Source of the DNA: Lysobacterales bacterium
Lineage (GTDB): Bacteria; Pseudomonadota; Gammaproteobacteria; Xanthomonadales; SZUA-5
NCBI GenBank assembly: GCA_022841325.1
Contig: JALHRS010000012.1
Location: forward strand, 43,741 to 107,740
DNA: 64,000 nucleotides
Reading direction: 5' to 3'
The translations under genes and the position numbers were made by a program. The notes below the pieces were generated by a model, which had not been told where the DNA came from, did not search any database, and saw only the letters and a list, made by a program, of their open reading frames with translations. Shown piece by piece: positions 8,865 to 16,097 of this stretch; within the stretch, counting starts at the first letter, position 1, and every line of letters begins with the position of its first letter.

Positions 8865-9431
8865 TCAAATCCGGCCCAGCCAGCGACGCGCCATGCGCTG
8901 CAGCGAAGGGTCCATCGCCGGATCGTCCAGCACCTGCGCCACCGGCACCCAGGCCAGCGCCAGCGATTCTTCCGACACCTGAAAGTCCTCGCTGCCGGCG
9001 CAATGCAACACGAAGCGCACGTCCCAGTGCGTGTGTTCGGGCTCAGGCCCGCGCGCGGGAATACGGTGCGCATCCAGATCGAAGATGGCGGGCTCGATCC
9101 GCAGACCGCCAAGTCCGGACTCCTCCTCGGCCTCGCGCAGCGCCACGGCCATCAGATCAGGATCGCCATCGGCATGACCCCCGAGCTGCAACCAGCGCCC
9201 GAGCTTGCGATGATGGGTCAGCAGCACCCGCTGACCATCCGCCGACAGCAGCCAGCACGAAGCCGTGAAATGCCCACCCAGCCGCGAGCGCAGGAAGACA
9301 TCATCGCCACTGCGGGCAAATGCCAGGAACTGGTGAGTCACCTCCAGCGCATCCGGTCGGGCCTGCGCAAAAGCCTGCAACAGGCCGATCACCCCTGTGC
9401 TCGAAACCGTGGACAAACCCCGCTCCTTCAC
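8865..9431 (-). CDS. Nudix hydrolase
   Basis: 188-aa Nudix-fold hydrolase. The Nudix box reads GHADGDPDLMAVAL followed by REAEEESGL, which keeps the REUXEEXGU core; the first Glu of the canonical box is Pro here, as in some GGHADGD-type subfamilies. The preceding HHRKLGRWLQLGGHADGD is typical of this subgroup. Start is GTG at 9431. Same strand as the HDAC and Pat genes, with a 118-bp gap, so it may be the first gene of that run. The substrate (a nucleoside diphosphate derivative) is unknown. Confidence 0.85.
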   Translation of the reverse strand: MKERGLSTVSSTGVIGLLQAFAQARPDALEVTHQFLAFARSGDDVFLRSRLGGHFTASCWLLSADGQRVLLTHHRKLGRWLQLGGHADGDPDLMAVALREAEEESGLGGLRIEPAIFDLDAHRIPARGPEPEHTHWDVRFVLHCAGSEDFQVSEESLALAWVPVAQVLDDPAMDPSLQRMARRWLGRI

Positions 9432-9538
9432 GCTGCTGCGCGATCTGATGCTGCCCTATGTTAGCGCCGCAGGGCCCCTGCCCCGCCCCTGACTCCTGAT
9501 TGATGCGCGAACCAGCACCCTGAGGAGAACGGCCGGAA

Positions 9539-9567
9539 CTGCCAGGCAGCGTGGCTTGTTGTATGCT
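9539..9567 (+). promoter_or_regulatory. Likely sigma-70 promoter of tRNA-Arg
   Basis: CTGCCA (9539-9544), 17-bp spacer, TATGCT (9562-9567), about 12 bases before the mature tRNA 5' end. The -10 is good, the -35 weak. Confidence 0.4.
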
Positions 9568-9578
9568 CCGCCGCGTGC

Positions 9579-9655
9579 GGGTCCGTAGCTCAGCTGGATA
9601 GAGCACCTGGCTTCGAACCAGGTGGTCGGGGGTTCGAGTCCCTCCGGGCCCGCCA
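9579..9655 (+). tRNA. tRNA-Arg (anticodon TCG)
   Basis: 77-nt cloverleaf. The acceptor stem GGGTCCG pairs with CGGGCCC with one G-U, then G73 and an encoded CCA. The anticodon stem CCTGG/CCAGG encloses loop CTTCGAA, giving anticodon TCG, which reads CGA codons. T-arm GGGGGTTCGAGTCCCTC. The 3' 49 bases are repeated at 14987-15035, marking it as the integration site of the adjoining element; the gene stays intact. Confidence 0.97.
9607..9655. repeat. attL, 49-bp direct repeat
   Basis: Begins CTGGCTTCGAACCAGGTGG and ends GGGCCCGCCA; identical over 49 bases to 14987-15035. The flanking bases (C/A on the left, T/A on the right) define its limits. Confidence 0.93.
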
Positions 9656-9713
9656 TTAAAATCAATGCGTTACACGCAAGAGTGCCGCGGAGCCGCGTCA
9701 AAATCAAACAGCA

Positions 9714-9735
9714 AAGCATACGTCGAAGCATACGG
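9714..9735 (+). promoter_or_regulatory. Putative integrase arm-type site, left
   Basis: AAGCATAC, two variable bases, then CGAAGCATACGG; 20 of 22 positions match 14827-14848. Each copy contains two direct GCATAC repeats ten bases apart. It sits 59 bp inside attL. Not in a gene. Confidence 0.55.
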
Positions 9736-9770
9736 ATGCGCAGACCTTGGGCGTGCAAACAGGGACTTGA

Positions 9771-10232
9771 ATGCCAATCCCGACGATGGACATCCATGGT
9801 TTTCTTCCCCCGGGTTTCCATGACTGCACCCTCCGGGAGGCGCACACTGCATTTTGCTACACACCGCATCGGCGTCAGCTATTCCTGAATTTGTTGCGCT
9901 ACTTCAGGTTGTGGACCATCAATCACCTACATCCCTTGGTGTACATTGACGGTGGGTTCTCGTCCAGGAAGGCTGCCCCGCCCAAGGACATCGATGTGAT
10001 TGTGGATATCGAGCGCTTCGACCTTCGAAACGCTCAAGTCGCACGAATCTGCACAAAACTGCTAGACCACGACTCGATCGAGCGAGCCTTCGGGCTTGAG
10101 GTGTTCCCCTTCCATAGAGTGCTGGTGAACAATGACTTCACAATGTACTTTCAGTACCTCAAGCCCGAGCAACGTTCGGCGCTTGGGCTCGACTCGGCCT
10201 ATCGGAAAGGGATGCTGAGGGTCCAGATATGA
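9771..10232 (+). CDS. Nucleotidyltransferase-like protein (DUF6932-like), first gene of a two-gene cassette
   Basis: 153 aa. The stretch YIDGGFSSRKAAPPKDIDVI fits the Pol-beta/MNT nucleotidyltransferase signature: a GG/GS turn, then about ten residues, then DxD (D-I-D). This arrangement matches small NTase-like proteins of the DUF6932 type as I remember them; the family name is not verified. No other domain is visible. ATG at 9771 is used; ATG at 9786 (MDIHGF) is an equally plausible start, and neither has a strong ribosome site. Its stop overlaps the next gene by four bases (ATGA), so the two are translationally coupled. It is the first cargo gene inside attL. MNT-type enzymes often act as antitoxins or modify tRNA or protein; which applies here is unknown. 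Confidence 0.7.
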   Translation: MPIPTMDIHGFLPPGFHDCTLREAHTAFCYTPHRRQLFLNLLRYFRLWTINHLHPLVYIDGGFSSRKAAPPKDIDVIVDIERFDLRNAQVARICTKLLDHDSIERAFGLEVFPFHRVLVNNDFTMYFQYLKPEQRSALGLDSAYRKGMLRVQI

Positions 10233-11236
10233 ACACGGGTCCTTACGTAAGCGAAGTCCACGGGAAAGCCCGTGTCCTTCACGATCAGATCGCAGCCTTG
10301 ACCGCAAAGGCAGCCGAGGCAGGTCCGGATGCTCATGAGCTGACGGCCCTGTTTTGCGCCCCCTATTACCAACTTCTCGACGAGCTATTCGCGGAGGAGT
10401 TGCCTTGGGCCAATGCCATGGACAGTTCAGACATGGTTGTTCGCTTGAAAGGCCCTGCCGCCGACCAGGACGCGCCCAGAGTCAGCCTTCTAACGGACGT
10501 TCTTGGGCTATTGAGGAAACAAGTTCAGGGGATTGCAAAGGCACTGATGCAAGCTCATGGAAACGAGAATTTCCCAGACACGCTAGATCTGGGGCTATCG
10601 GCCTTCGCTCGGGGAAGCATTGTCCTCGGGCTGAAAGTTAGATCCGAACCAAGCGGACAACAGAGTTTGCTTGGCGAAAACGATTTGCTATTTGACGCAA
10701 CTCGCTCCGCTGTACACCGGCTGGGCGAAGTCTCTAGGTTTCTGGACGAGGGCGGCGTTCACGACGACATTGTTGAAGCACTTCCTGATCCTGCATTGCG
10801 TGATGTTGTTCTATCGGCGGCCAGCAAGCTCGCACCTACCGGCCGTCGCGGCATAGACACTGTGCAACTAGTGCACCCAGGCGCTACCTGGGGAGATCCT
10901 ATGACCCCAGCAACGCGTGTTGCATTGCGTCAGGCGCTCACCCGACCAATCAAGCGCCGTGGATTCTTCGAAGCGACGGGAGTTGTTCGCGAGCTCGACT
11001 TGGATCTGATGCGATTCGAGCTTCGCAACGTCAGGGAAATCGGATCGATCCGCTGTGTCTACGCTGGCATCCCGGAGTCGCAAGCCCGAGCACTTCTTGG
11101 AGCAACTGTCGTCGTGGCGGGAGACGCTGCGCTTGATGTGAACGGCCGAGCGAAATTGATGCAGATCAGCGACTACAAGATCCTAGCCGCCTCCGACGCC
11201 CAAGGCGAGCTTCCGTTAAGGACGGAATCCCTTTAA
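10229..11236 (+). CDS. Unrecognised 335-aa protein coupled to the nucleotidyltransferase-like gene
   Basis: I do not recognise this protein. Helical N-terminus with heptad-like spacing (residues 1-110), a central stretch TLDLGLSAFARGSIVLGLKV (about 110-130) of beta character, a basic segment TRPIKRRGFFEATG (about 234-247), and a C-terminal beta-rich region with GATVVVAGDAALDVNGRAKL (about 289-308) that looks like a small barrel in proteins that end with a regulatory or binding module. No signal peptide, membrane segment or Cys cluster. The ATG lies in an ATGA overlap with the preceding gene. The pair is followed by a hairpin at 11267. The coupling suggests partners in one complex, for example toxin and antitoxin or effector and modifier; this is inference. 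Confidence 0.72.
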   Translation: MNTGPYVSEVHGKARVLHDQIAALTAKAAEAGPDAHELTALFCAPYYQLLDELFAEELPWANAMDSSDMVVRLKGPAADQDAPRVSLLTDVLGLLRKQVQGIAKALMQAHGNENFPDTLDLGLSAFARGSIVLGLKVRSEPSGQQSLLGENDLLFDATRSAVHRLGEVSRFLDEGGVHDDIVEALPDPALRDVVLSAASKLAPTGRRGIDTVQLVHPGATWGDPMTPATRVALRQALTRPIKRRGFFEATGVVRELDLDLMRFELRNVREIGSIRCVYAGIPESQARALLGATVVVAGDAALDVNGRAKLMQISDYKILAASDAQGELPLRTESL

Positions 11237-11266
11237 TTTTCGCGAGAGCGCGTGCGGGCAGAACAG

Positions 11267-11284
11267 GCCCGCCAGTTGGCGGGC
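11267..11284 (+). terminator. Hairpin after the NTase cassette
   Basis: GCCCGCCA, GT loop, TGGCGGGC: a perfect 8-bp stem 31 bases after the 335-aa gene. No T-run follows, so intrinsic termination is uncertain. Confidence 0.4.
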
Positions 11285-11332
11285 TTGCCTGACGAGGTAT
11301 GTCATCGCCATAAGCGCACACGGGCGCCTAGA

Positions 11333-11719
11333 TCACTCTTGATTCTGCCGACGCATGGTACTTGGATTCGCACGCAACTGCGCCAGTAGATCGGCAGCGT
11401 GCTTCTTCTCGCCAGCGGTCAGGATCGACGCGCAGCCGTCATGCCTGCGAAGCGACCTCCCAAGATATCGAAAGGCGTCCAGCATGCGCAGCGACTGCGC
11501 AAGATGCCAAGCGTTATCCACCTGCTCCCCGTCGACCTCGAAACCTGCCGCATCAAGGCAAGCGGGTCTCAATGAATGCCGGAAGTGGCCCATAGGGTGA
11601 AACCCCTTGCACCGATGGCAATGGAACGTGCCAGTCGCGTGCTCTGCCTCGTCGCCATGCGCGTAGAAGCGGGTCGGATCTAATTCGACGGTCAATGCCG
11701 TCTTTGCTGCGGTTCTCAT
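11333..11719 (-). CDS. Hypothetical protein with CxxC and His pair
   Basis: 128 aa, not recognised. It contains FHCHRCKGFHPMGHFRHS (residues about 32-49), a Cys/His cluster that could bind zinc, followed by a mostly helical half. ATG at 11719 is preceded by AGGAG ten bases upstream. It is the promoter-distal gene of the minus-strand run inside the element. Confidence 0.6.
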   Translation of the reverse strand: MRTAAKTALTVELDPTRFYAHGDEAEHATGTFHCHRCKGFHPMGHFRHSLRPACLDAAGFEVDGEQVDNAWHLAQSLRMLDAFRYLGRSLRRHDGCASILTAGEKKHAADLLAQLRANPSTMRRQNQE

Positions 11720-11751
11720 TTGATCATCTCCTGAGTGTAGAACTGCGCCTG

Positions 11752-12003
11752 CTAGTTCAGTGGCCTGCCATGCCTTTTGAGCGCCTCGGGCAGGTCGCCC
11801 GCCATCCCCGCCGATATGGTTTCGTACAAGGTCGCCATCGCGTTGACAGCGCCAGCGCCGGCAGCGTCGGCCAGGTCTGGGCAGTTCTCGACCATTAGCG
11901 CGGCCATCCTGCGCATATCGCCCGCGACCTTTGCTCGGTCCATTTGCGCGCCGATGGCGGCCATTGCGCAGAGCAAAACCAGTGAGTCATCGGAGAGTTT
12001 CAT
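11752..12003 (-). CDS. Small hypothetical protein
   Basis: 83 aa from ATG 12003 (MKLSDDSLVLLCAMAAIGAQ), helical, Ala-rich, ending in LPEALKRHGRPLN. An earlier in-frame start at 12042 would add residues that overlap the tape-measure remnant. Not recognised. It sits one base from the end of the tape-measure remnant, as small genes following phage tail genes do. Confidence 0.5.
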   Translation of the reverse strand: MKLSDDSLVLLCAMAAIGAQMDRAKVAGDMRRMAALMVENCPDLADAAGAGAVNAMATLYETISAGMAGDLPEALKRHGRPLN

Positions 12004-12004
12004 A

Positions 12005-12565
12005 TCAGCGCCCCGCCGCCGCTCGGTCGCGCTCGATGGCATCCAGTACCTTGCGCACCAGCTGGTCTATCTGGTCATTGGAGAGCCGGACCGTCTGCCC
12101 GGTCGCCGCGCTCTGTTCGTTGCGTACTACCAGTTCGACAGTGCTGGTCTTGCCGCCTGCCGCCGTCTGACTGGCCGTTGAGTCCGCAGCAGCGCCGGCA
12201 CCGCCGCCGACACCGAAGCCCCCAGCAACGCCGGCCGCTTGTGCCTCCTGTGCCACGGCGATCTCTTCACGGGAAATTTCGATGGCGCGCTCGCGCTCCT
12301 TGTTGATATCGCGCTGGGCCACGGTGACACCCAAAGAGCGGGTAACAAACTCTTCGTTGCGTCGGATCAGCTGCTCCATCGCGTCGTTGTAGGCCTCGAC
12401 CTCTTTGGTCCCGGCAACGAGTCCTTCCACCGCGTCACGCGCTGCGCACCGTCGCAAGCTCCCCAATTGCGAGCACCCCAAGCACCTTGGAGATCGGCCA
12501 CCGAAGCGCTGCGTCCTGTTGCGCCCGCTCGTCTCCCCATCGCGTGATGATCGCAATAGCATCAT
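12005..12565 (-). pseudogene. C-terminal remnant of a phage tail tape-measure-like protein
   Basis: The frame is open from 12565 but its first 40 codons overlap the 3' end of the neighbouring 174-aa gene and are Arg/Cys-rich non-coding-like sequence. From about 12440 onward it turns into convincing protein: a charged coiled coil (KEVEAYNDAMEQLIRRNEEF, ERERAIEISREEIAVAQEAQ), a Gly/Ala linker, then STVELVVRNEQ and QTVRLSNDQIDQLVRKVLDA, the style of tape-measure C-termini. There is no start codon at the junction with a ribosome site. Best read as the tail end of a longer gene lost by deletion. Tape-measure identity is inferred from composition. Confidence 0.5.
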
Positions 12566-12959
12566 GGTGCAAGACAGATTCCAGGTCGTCCTGATCGGTC
12601 TCTAGCCACGCATCTGCTATCCCTGGGTACCTTCTTGGGCTATCGACACCGCCCAATGCTCGCCTGACAACCTGATCACGCTGGCACCATAACCACCGCG
12701 CCTCTGTCGCAACTACGGAAGCATCGGGCTGCAGGTAGTTGGCTTCCTCTCCATTGTCGGCGCTAATTCCAACGTAGATGGAGAAGAAATCCTCGCGCGC
12801 CCGGTAGATCATCCCGACCATTCGCGCGCTGTCGTTGATATCCACGATGTTGGGCAGAGCGCCCGTCAGCGGACACCAACTCCATACATCCCAGACTTCC
12901 CAGGACTCCGAAGGGGGCAGGATTTCCCGCCCCCTGTCTTCTTCCGCATTAGTTGTCAC
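12435..12959 (-). CDS. Hypothetical protein
   Basis: 174 aa from GTG 12959, starting MTTNAEEDRGREILPPSESW, rich in Trp and acidic residues; not recognised. It begins three bases after the stop of the 91-aa gene upstream, so the two form an operon. Its C-terminus (LGVLAIGELATVRSA) runs into the tape-measure remnant, so the 3' end may itself be a deletion junction. Confidence 0.55.
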   Translation of the reverse strand: MTTNAEEDRGREILPPSESWEVWDVWSWCPLTGALPNIVDINDSARMVGMIYRAREDFFSIYVGISADNGEEANYLQPDASVVATEARWLWCQRDQVVRRALGGVDSPRRYPGIADAWLETDQDDLESVLHHDAIAIITRWGDERAQQDAALRWPISKVLGVLAIGELATVRSA

Positions 12960-12962
12960 AGC

Positions 12963-13238
12963 TCAGTCCGACGACCGGATACGCCTTTCGCGCAGTTCCC
13001 CCGTTTTCGCGTCAATCTGTTCGAATAGTCCGTCCGCCAGGAACCCGAGCGCGCCCCGGTGCTCTTCAGACTCGACGCTGGCCAGCGCAGCAGTACACGC
13101 ACGCGCAAGCCAGATCGCTTGAAAGAGAGAGTCCTGCAACTGATCGTCCGAGGCGCCATCTATAGACATGAAGGCTTCGGGAATTGCCACATTGCGGTTG
13201 GTAAGCGGTAGGTCAGTGCTATGTTTCTGAGTTGCCAT
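12963..13238 (-). CDS. Small hypothetical protein
   Basis: 91 aa from ATG 13238 (MATQKHSTDLPLTNRN). The middle, DDQLQDSLFQAIWLARACTA, and the C-terminal FLADGLFEQIDAKTGEL form two amphipathic helices, resembling short DUF3077-type proteins in layout only. First gene of the minus-strand run, 70 bp after the integrase stop. Confidence 0.55.
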   Translation of the reverse strand: MATQKHSTDLPLTNRNVAIPEAFMSIDGASDDQLQDSLFQAIWLARACTAALASVESEEHRGALGFLADGLFEQIDAKTGELRERRIRSSD

Positions 13239-13308
13239 GGTCGCCAGTCTCCATAGGGTTGGCGGATGTGGAAGTCGTGGCGGAGTGCTGTAACACTCCG
13301 CCACGGCG

Positions 13309-14793
13309 CTACGCCGTCGCCTCGCGACGGATCTTCTTCCCTATTGCGTTCGCCTCTCTCGGCGCCCGCTTTGGGCTGGGTATTTTCTTCTTTGCCGGCG
13401 CTTGCCCGGGTTTCGCCGCCGCTTCATCGCGTTTGCGTCGAAACTCAGCGATGCTCTGCTTTGACTCGATCCACGACGACCACAAATCAAGAGCTGCGCG
13501 CTTTTCGGGCAGATACGCCGCCCGGTCATAGTGCCGAGCTGATACATCTGCGGCCTGAGCGTGGTTCATCAGCTGGTCGCGGGTGGCCTTAGGGATTCCC
13601 AAGTCACCCATGAGTGTCTTCACCGACCGCCGAAGGTCACGCGCCACGAAATGCGCTATGGGCTCGCCCTCTTCGGCACACTTCGCGATCCACCGACGCA
13701 AGGCCTGGTTGATTGAGCGGAAGCGCGTTCCTTCGCCATCGCCGCCAGGGAAGAGGCGATGCGCTGCATCGCGCTCTTGCTCTTTGGCCTTCAGCGTTTC
13801 ATGCGCCTTGATCTCTTTCAACACAGCATTGATCGCCGGCGTGATCGGGATCGCATGCGGTCGCGCGTTCTTCGTCGTGCCCTTGGGCATGGTCCACACA
13901 CCGGCCTCCTGGTCGAAGTGTGCCCACTCAGCCCGCAGGGTTTCTTGTATGCGCTGGCCACCAGCGACCAAGATCAGGCGCAGCGCCAGGCGCGACCAGA
14001 TACCGAAGGATTTCGGCTCAGCGAGCGCCAGCCACAAGCGCCGGAACTCGCGTTCAGTCAAGGCGCGCTCCCCTACCTTTTCATTCTTCAGCGGTCTCGG
14101 CACATCGCGCACCGGATTGTGAGTTAGGCCGAACATGGGCGCATCCACCGCCTTGTCGAAACCTAGATCGTCCTCGATGCCAAAGCGAAACGCCGCATTG
14201 AGATAGCCCCGAACTCGGTTGGCATAGTGCCGCGCGTCCCGCCCCACGATCTCAACCAGCACCGCACGCACATCCAACGGTCCAACGTCCTTCGCCTTGG
14301 TGTTAGCCCCCAGGATAGGCAACGCCTCCTTGTCCAAAGCTCGCTTGATCTCAGGCCAGGACCGCGCGCCACGCCGCTTCAGGCTGTCCACGTAGGCATC
14401 GAACAGCATCTTAACCGAACCAATAGCGGCATCGCGGGCCCTCGCCTCTGCGGCCTCGCGTTCGCGCCGTTGTGCTTCCGCATTTCGCTCCGTCTCTTGC
14501 TCTACAGGGTCAAGCCCTCTCCGCCGTTCCTCGCGCAGCGCTGCGGCCTTGTCCTTGGCCGCTTTGATTGCTCGCTCTTTGTCGGTGGTCGTGCCGTGCT
14601 GCGGAAAGCTCCCGATGGTCAGCGTCCGAACCGTGCTCGCACCAGGCGCACGCCAGGCAACGAAGAACGACACACGGCCAGACGGATGGACCTGTACGCC
14701 CAAGCCTTCTCCACCGCCGTCGTAAACCCGGTATGGCTTGGCTCGAAGTTCGAGCTTCGAAAGGTAGTTAGGCGTGAATCGCTGGCCTGCCAC
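13309..14793 (-). CDS. int: P4-type tyrosine integrase
   Basis: 494 aa site-specific recombinase. N-terminal arm-binding domain of the DUF4102 type (PYRVYDGGGEGLGVQVHPSG, residues about 20-39), a central SAM-like core-binding domain (about 130-230), then the catalytic domain. Catalytic residues seen: Arg in GGQRIQETLRAEW (about 279), HxxR in HFVARDLRRSV (about 379), and the Tyr nucleophile in SARHYDRAAYLPEKR (about 419). Start is GTG at 14793. The C-terminus is a Lys/Arg-rich tail after residue 440. The gene reads away from attR into the element; one putative arm site lies 34 bp upstream of the start. Responsible for integration into tRNA-Arg. Confidence 0.95.
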   Translation of the reverse strand: MAGQRFTPNYLSKLELRAKPYRVYDGGGEGLGVQVHPSGRVSFFVAWRAPGASTVRTLTIGSFPQHGTTTDKERAIKAAKDKAAALREERRRGLDPVEQETERNAEAQRREREAAEARARDAAIGSVKMLFDAYVDSLKRRGARSWPEIKRALDKEALPILGANTKAKDVGPLDVRAVLVEIVGRDARHYANRVRGYLNAAFRFGIEDDLGFDKAVDAPMFGLTHNPVRDVPRPLKNEKVGERALTEREFRRLWLALAEPKSFGIWSRLALRLILVAGGQRIQETLRAEWAHFDQEAGVWTMPKGTTKNARPHAIPITPAINAVLKEIKAHETLKAKEQERDAAHRLFPGGDGEGTRFRSINQALRRWIAKCAEEGEPIAHFVARDLRRSVKTLMGDLGIPKATRDQLMNHAQAADVSARHYDRAAYLPEKRAALDLWSSWIESKQSIAEFRRKRDEAAAKPGQAPAKKKIPSPKRAPREANAIGKKIRREATA

Positions 14794-14826
14794 TTGGCAC
14801 CTGTCAAAGCATCAGGAAGACGCGCC

Positions 14827-14848
14827 AAGCATACACCGAAGCATACGG
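14827..14848 (+). promoter_or_regulatory. Putative integrase arm-type site, right
   Basis: AAGCATAC, two bases, CGAAGCATACGG; same orientation as 9714-9735 and differing at two positions. It lies between the integrase start and attR, so it could also serve as an operator for int. Confidence 0.55.
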
Positions 14849-14986
14849 TTATCAATGGGTGCTCTTGGTGGCCTATGGCATATCCAATTTCGCCAAAAAC
14901 ACATTTTACTCGTCATTTCAGTGGCTTATGAATTTTCCGCTGGTGTCTCTTGGTGTCTTGTGAAGTGCCCTGAATGCTGCCTTACA

Positions 14987-15035
14987 CTGGCTTCGAACCA
15001 GGTGGTCGGGGGTTCGAGTCCCTCCGGGCCCGCCA
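14987..15035. repeat. attR, 49-bp direct repeat of the tRNA-Arg 3' half
   Basis: Exact copy of 9607-9655 without the 5' half of the tRNA, therefore not a second tRNA gene. Confidence 0.93.
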
Positions 15036-15249
15036 ATCCGGAATCTCCTCGGAAGCCTCTCTTTGGTGGCGACAAGCCAGCCAGATGCGCAGCGCCCACG
15101 GCACAGACGGACCAGGCGCGCCGCAGTCATTCGCGCGGGCCAGCTCCGCGGTTTGGTCCTGGCCGCCCGCTCAGGCCGCATCCCGCGACTACGCCAGCCG
15201 GCGACTAGCCGCGCGCCCGTCAGACGCCTACGATCCAGTGCAACTCCTG

Positions 15250-15713
15250 ACCCCAGGCGCTTCCTCGGCCAACGCCGCCTCTACTTCTACGTCGGCAAGC
15301 GCGTCTCACATCACCTGGATGCCGAGTTCGCGGGTCGCGTCCTGCTGCCTGCAGACCTCGCCATCGAGATCGAAGTCGAAGAACCAATCTACTTCGACAC
15401 CGACTTCAACCCGATCTTCGCCCTGGTCCACGAGAACTACCAGCGCGACGCCGTGCCAGTAGACCTCGGTGTAAACCACATCGATCTGCGCCTGCTCGCG
15501 CCGGTCGATCTGGCCGTCAGCAAGATCGCCCGATTCGCCGACGTGGATCGCGAAGACATCGCCAGCCTGGTGCAGGCCGGCCTGACCGCCGCCGCCGCCA
15601 TCGCCCAGCGCGCCCGCGAGGCAGTCACGGCCTAAATCGGCAACCTCGCCGACAACCGCCACAAGATCGAGCAGGCTGTAGAGCTGGCGCGGCGCGCCGG
15701 ACCAGACCCGTAG
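15250..15713 (+). pseudogene. DUF6036-like nucleotidyltransferase-family gene, 5'-truncated and nonsense-mutated
   Basis: Coding-like sequence starts near 15265 with RRLYFYVGKRVSHHLDAEF and runs through VDLGVNHIDLRLLAPVDLAV and SKIARFADVDREDIASLV, phrases I associate with DUF6036/AbiEii-like NTase-fold proteins. The frame is open back to 15063 but that part is Arg/Pro-rich and unlike a protein. A TAA at 15633-15635 ends it, yet the same frame continues IGNLADNRHKIEQAVELARR to a TAG at 15711. Family members as I recall read [Y][I/V]GN at this point, so the TAA replaces a Tyr codon. The 5' end is lost next to attR. Family name is from memory. Confidence 0.6.
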
Positions 15714-15779
15714 GGCGAACCCGCCTGCCGCATGGCATCAATGAGCGACAATCCCCTGAGCGAATTCCGCCCACAGGCT

Positions 15780-15927
15780 GGCGGTGAGCGCAGCAAAGCC
15801 CAACTTCAGCGCACCACGAAACCCGAATGTTGCGGTTCGCTGCGCTCACCGATCACCACAACCTGTGCCCGCCAGCCCATGCTTTACGCCAAGTCATGGG
15901 TTCGCGGTGAGCGCAGCGAACCCCAAC
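15780..15927. repeat. Paired GGTTCGCTGCGCTCACC repeats
   Basis: GGTGAGCGCAGCAAAGCCCA (15781) and GGTTCGCTGCGCTCACC (about 15834) form an inverted pair around CCGAATGTT, followed by another GGTGAGCGCAGCGAACCCCA (about 15907). The same pair, with CAGAATGTT between, is at 19727-19805. Shorter relatives are at 29280-29312 and 29969-30001. Confidence 0.6.
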
Positions 15928-15956
15928 GGCAACGCGCAGATTGCCCGGCAAGATGG

Positions 15957-16097
15957 ATGTCCAGATCTCGACGCGGCGTTACCGGCATCTGTGTCGAGAT
16001 CAGGTCTGCGCACGCTTCTGAAAGCCAGGAAATTTCGCGGGCGTGCCGGGCTTCGCACTGATAACGCGAACCCGGGCCAATGGATGTCCAGATCCCG
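15957..16097. repeat. GCACGCTTCTGAAAGCCAGG element, copy 1
   Basis: Framed by GGATGTCCAGATCTCG at 15957 and GGATGTCCAGATCCCG near 16082, with GCACGCTTCTGAAAGCCAGG (16010-16029) inside. A second copy lies at 18575-18712 and ends in the same GGATGTCCAGATCTCG. No coding sequence. Confidence 0.55.

Larger units (their letters stand above)
9607..15035. mobile_element. 5.4-kb integrative element in tRNA-Arg
   Basis: Bounded by perfect 49-bp direct repeats (9607-9655 and 14987-15035) corresponding to the anticodon-to-CCA part of tRNA-Arg. A tyrosine integrase reads inward from the right end. Inside are a two-gene plus-strand cassette at the left (9771-11236) and a minus-strand run of small genes and a phage tail remnant (11333-13238). 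No replication, packaging, capsid or mobilisation genes are present, so it resembles a phage satellite or decayed prophage carrying cargo. An excised circle would be 5380 bp. Confidence 0.88.

Noticed and set aside
9456..9869. 137-codon minus-strand frame over tRNA-Arg
   Set aside because: It reads through the tRNA gene antisense and the attL junction; no coding sign.
14987..15035. A second tRNA-Arg gene
   Set aside because: Only the 3' 49 bases are present; the acceptor 5' strand and D-arm are missing. It is attR.
15063..15250. N-terminal extension of the DUF6036-like frame
   Set aside because: Open but Arg/Pro/Thr-rich with no resemblance to protein; treated as non-coding sequence next to attR.
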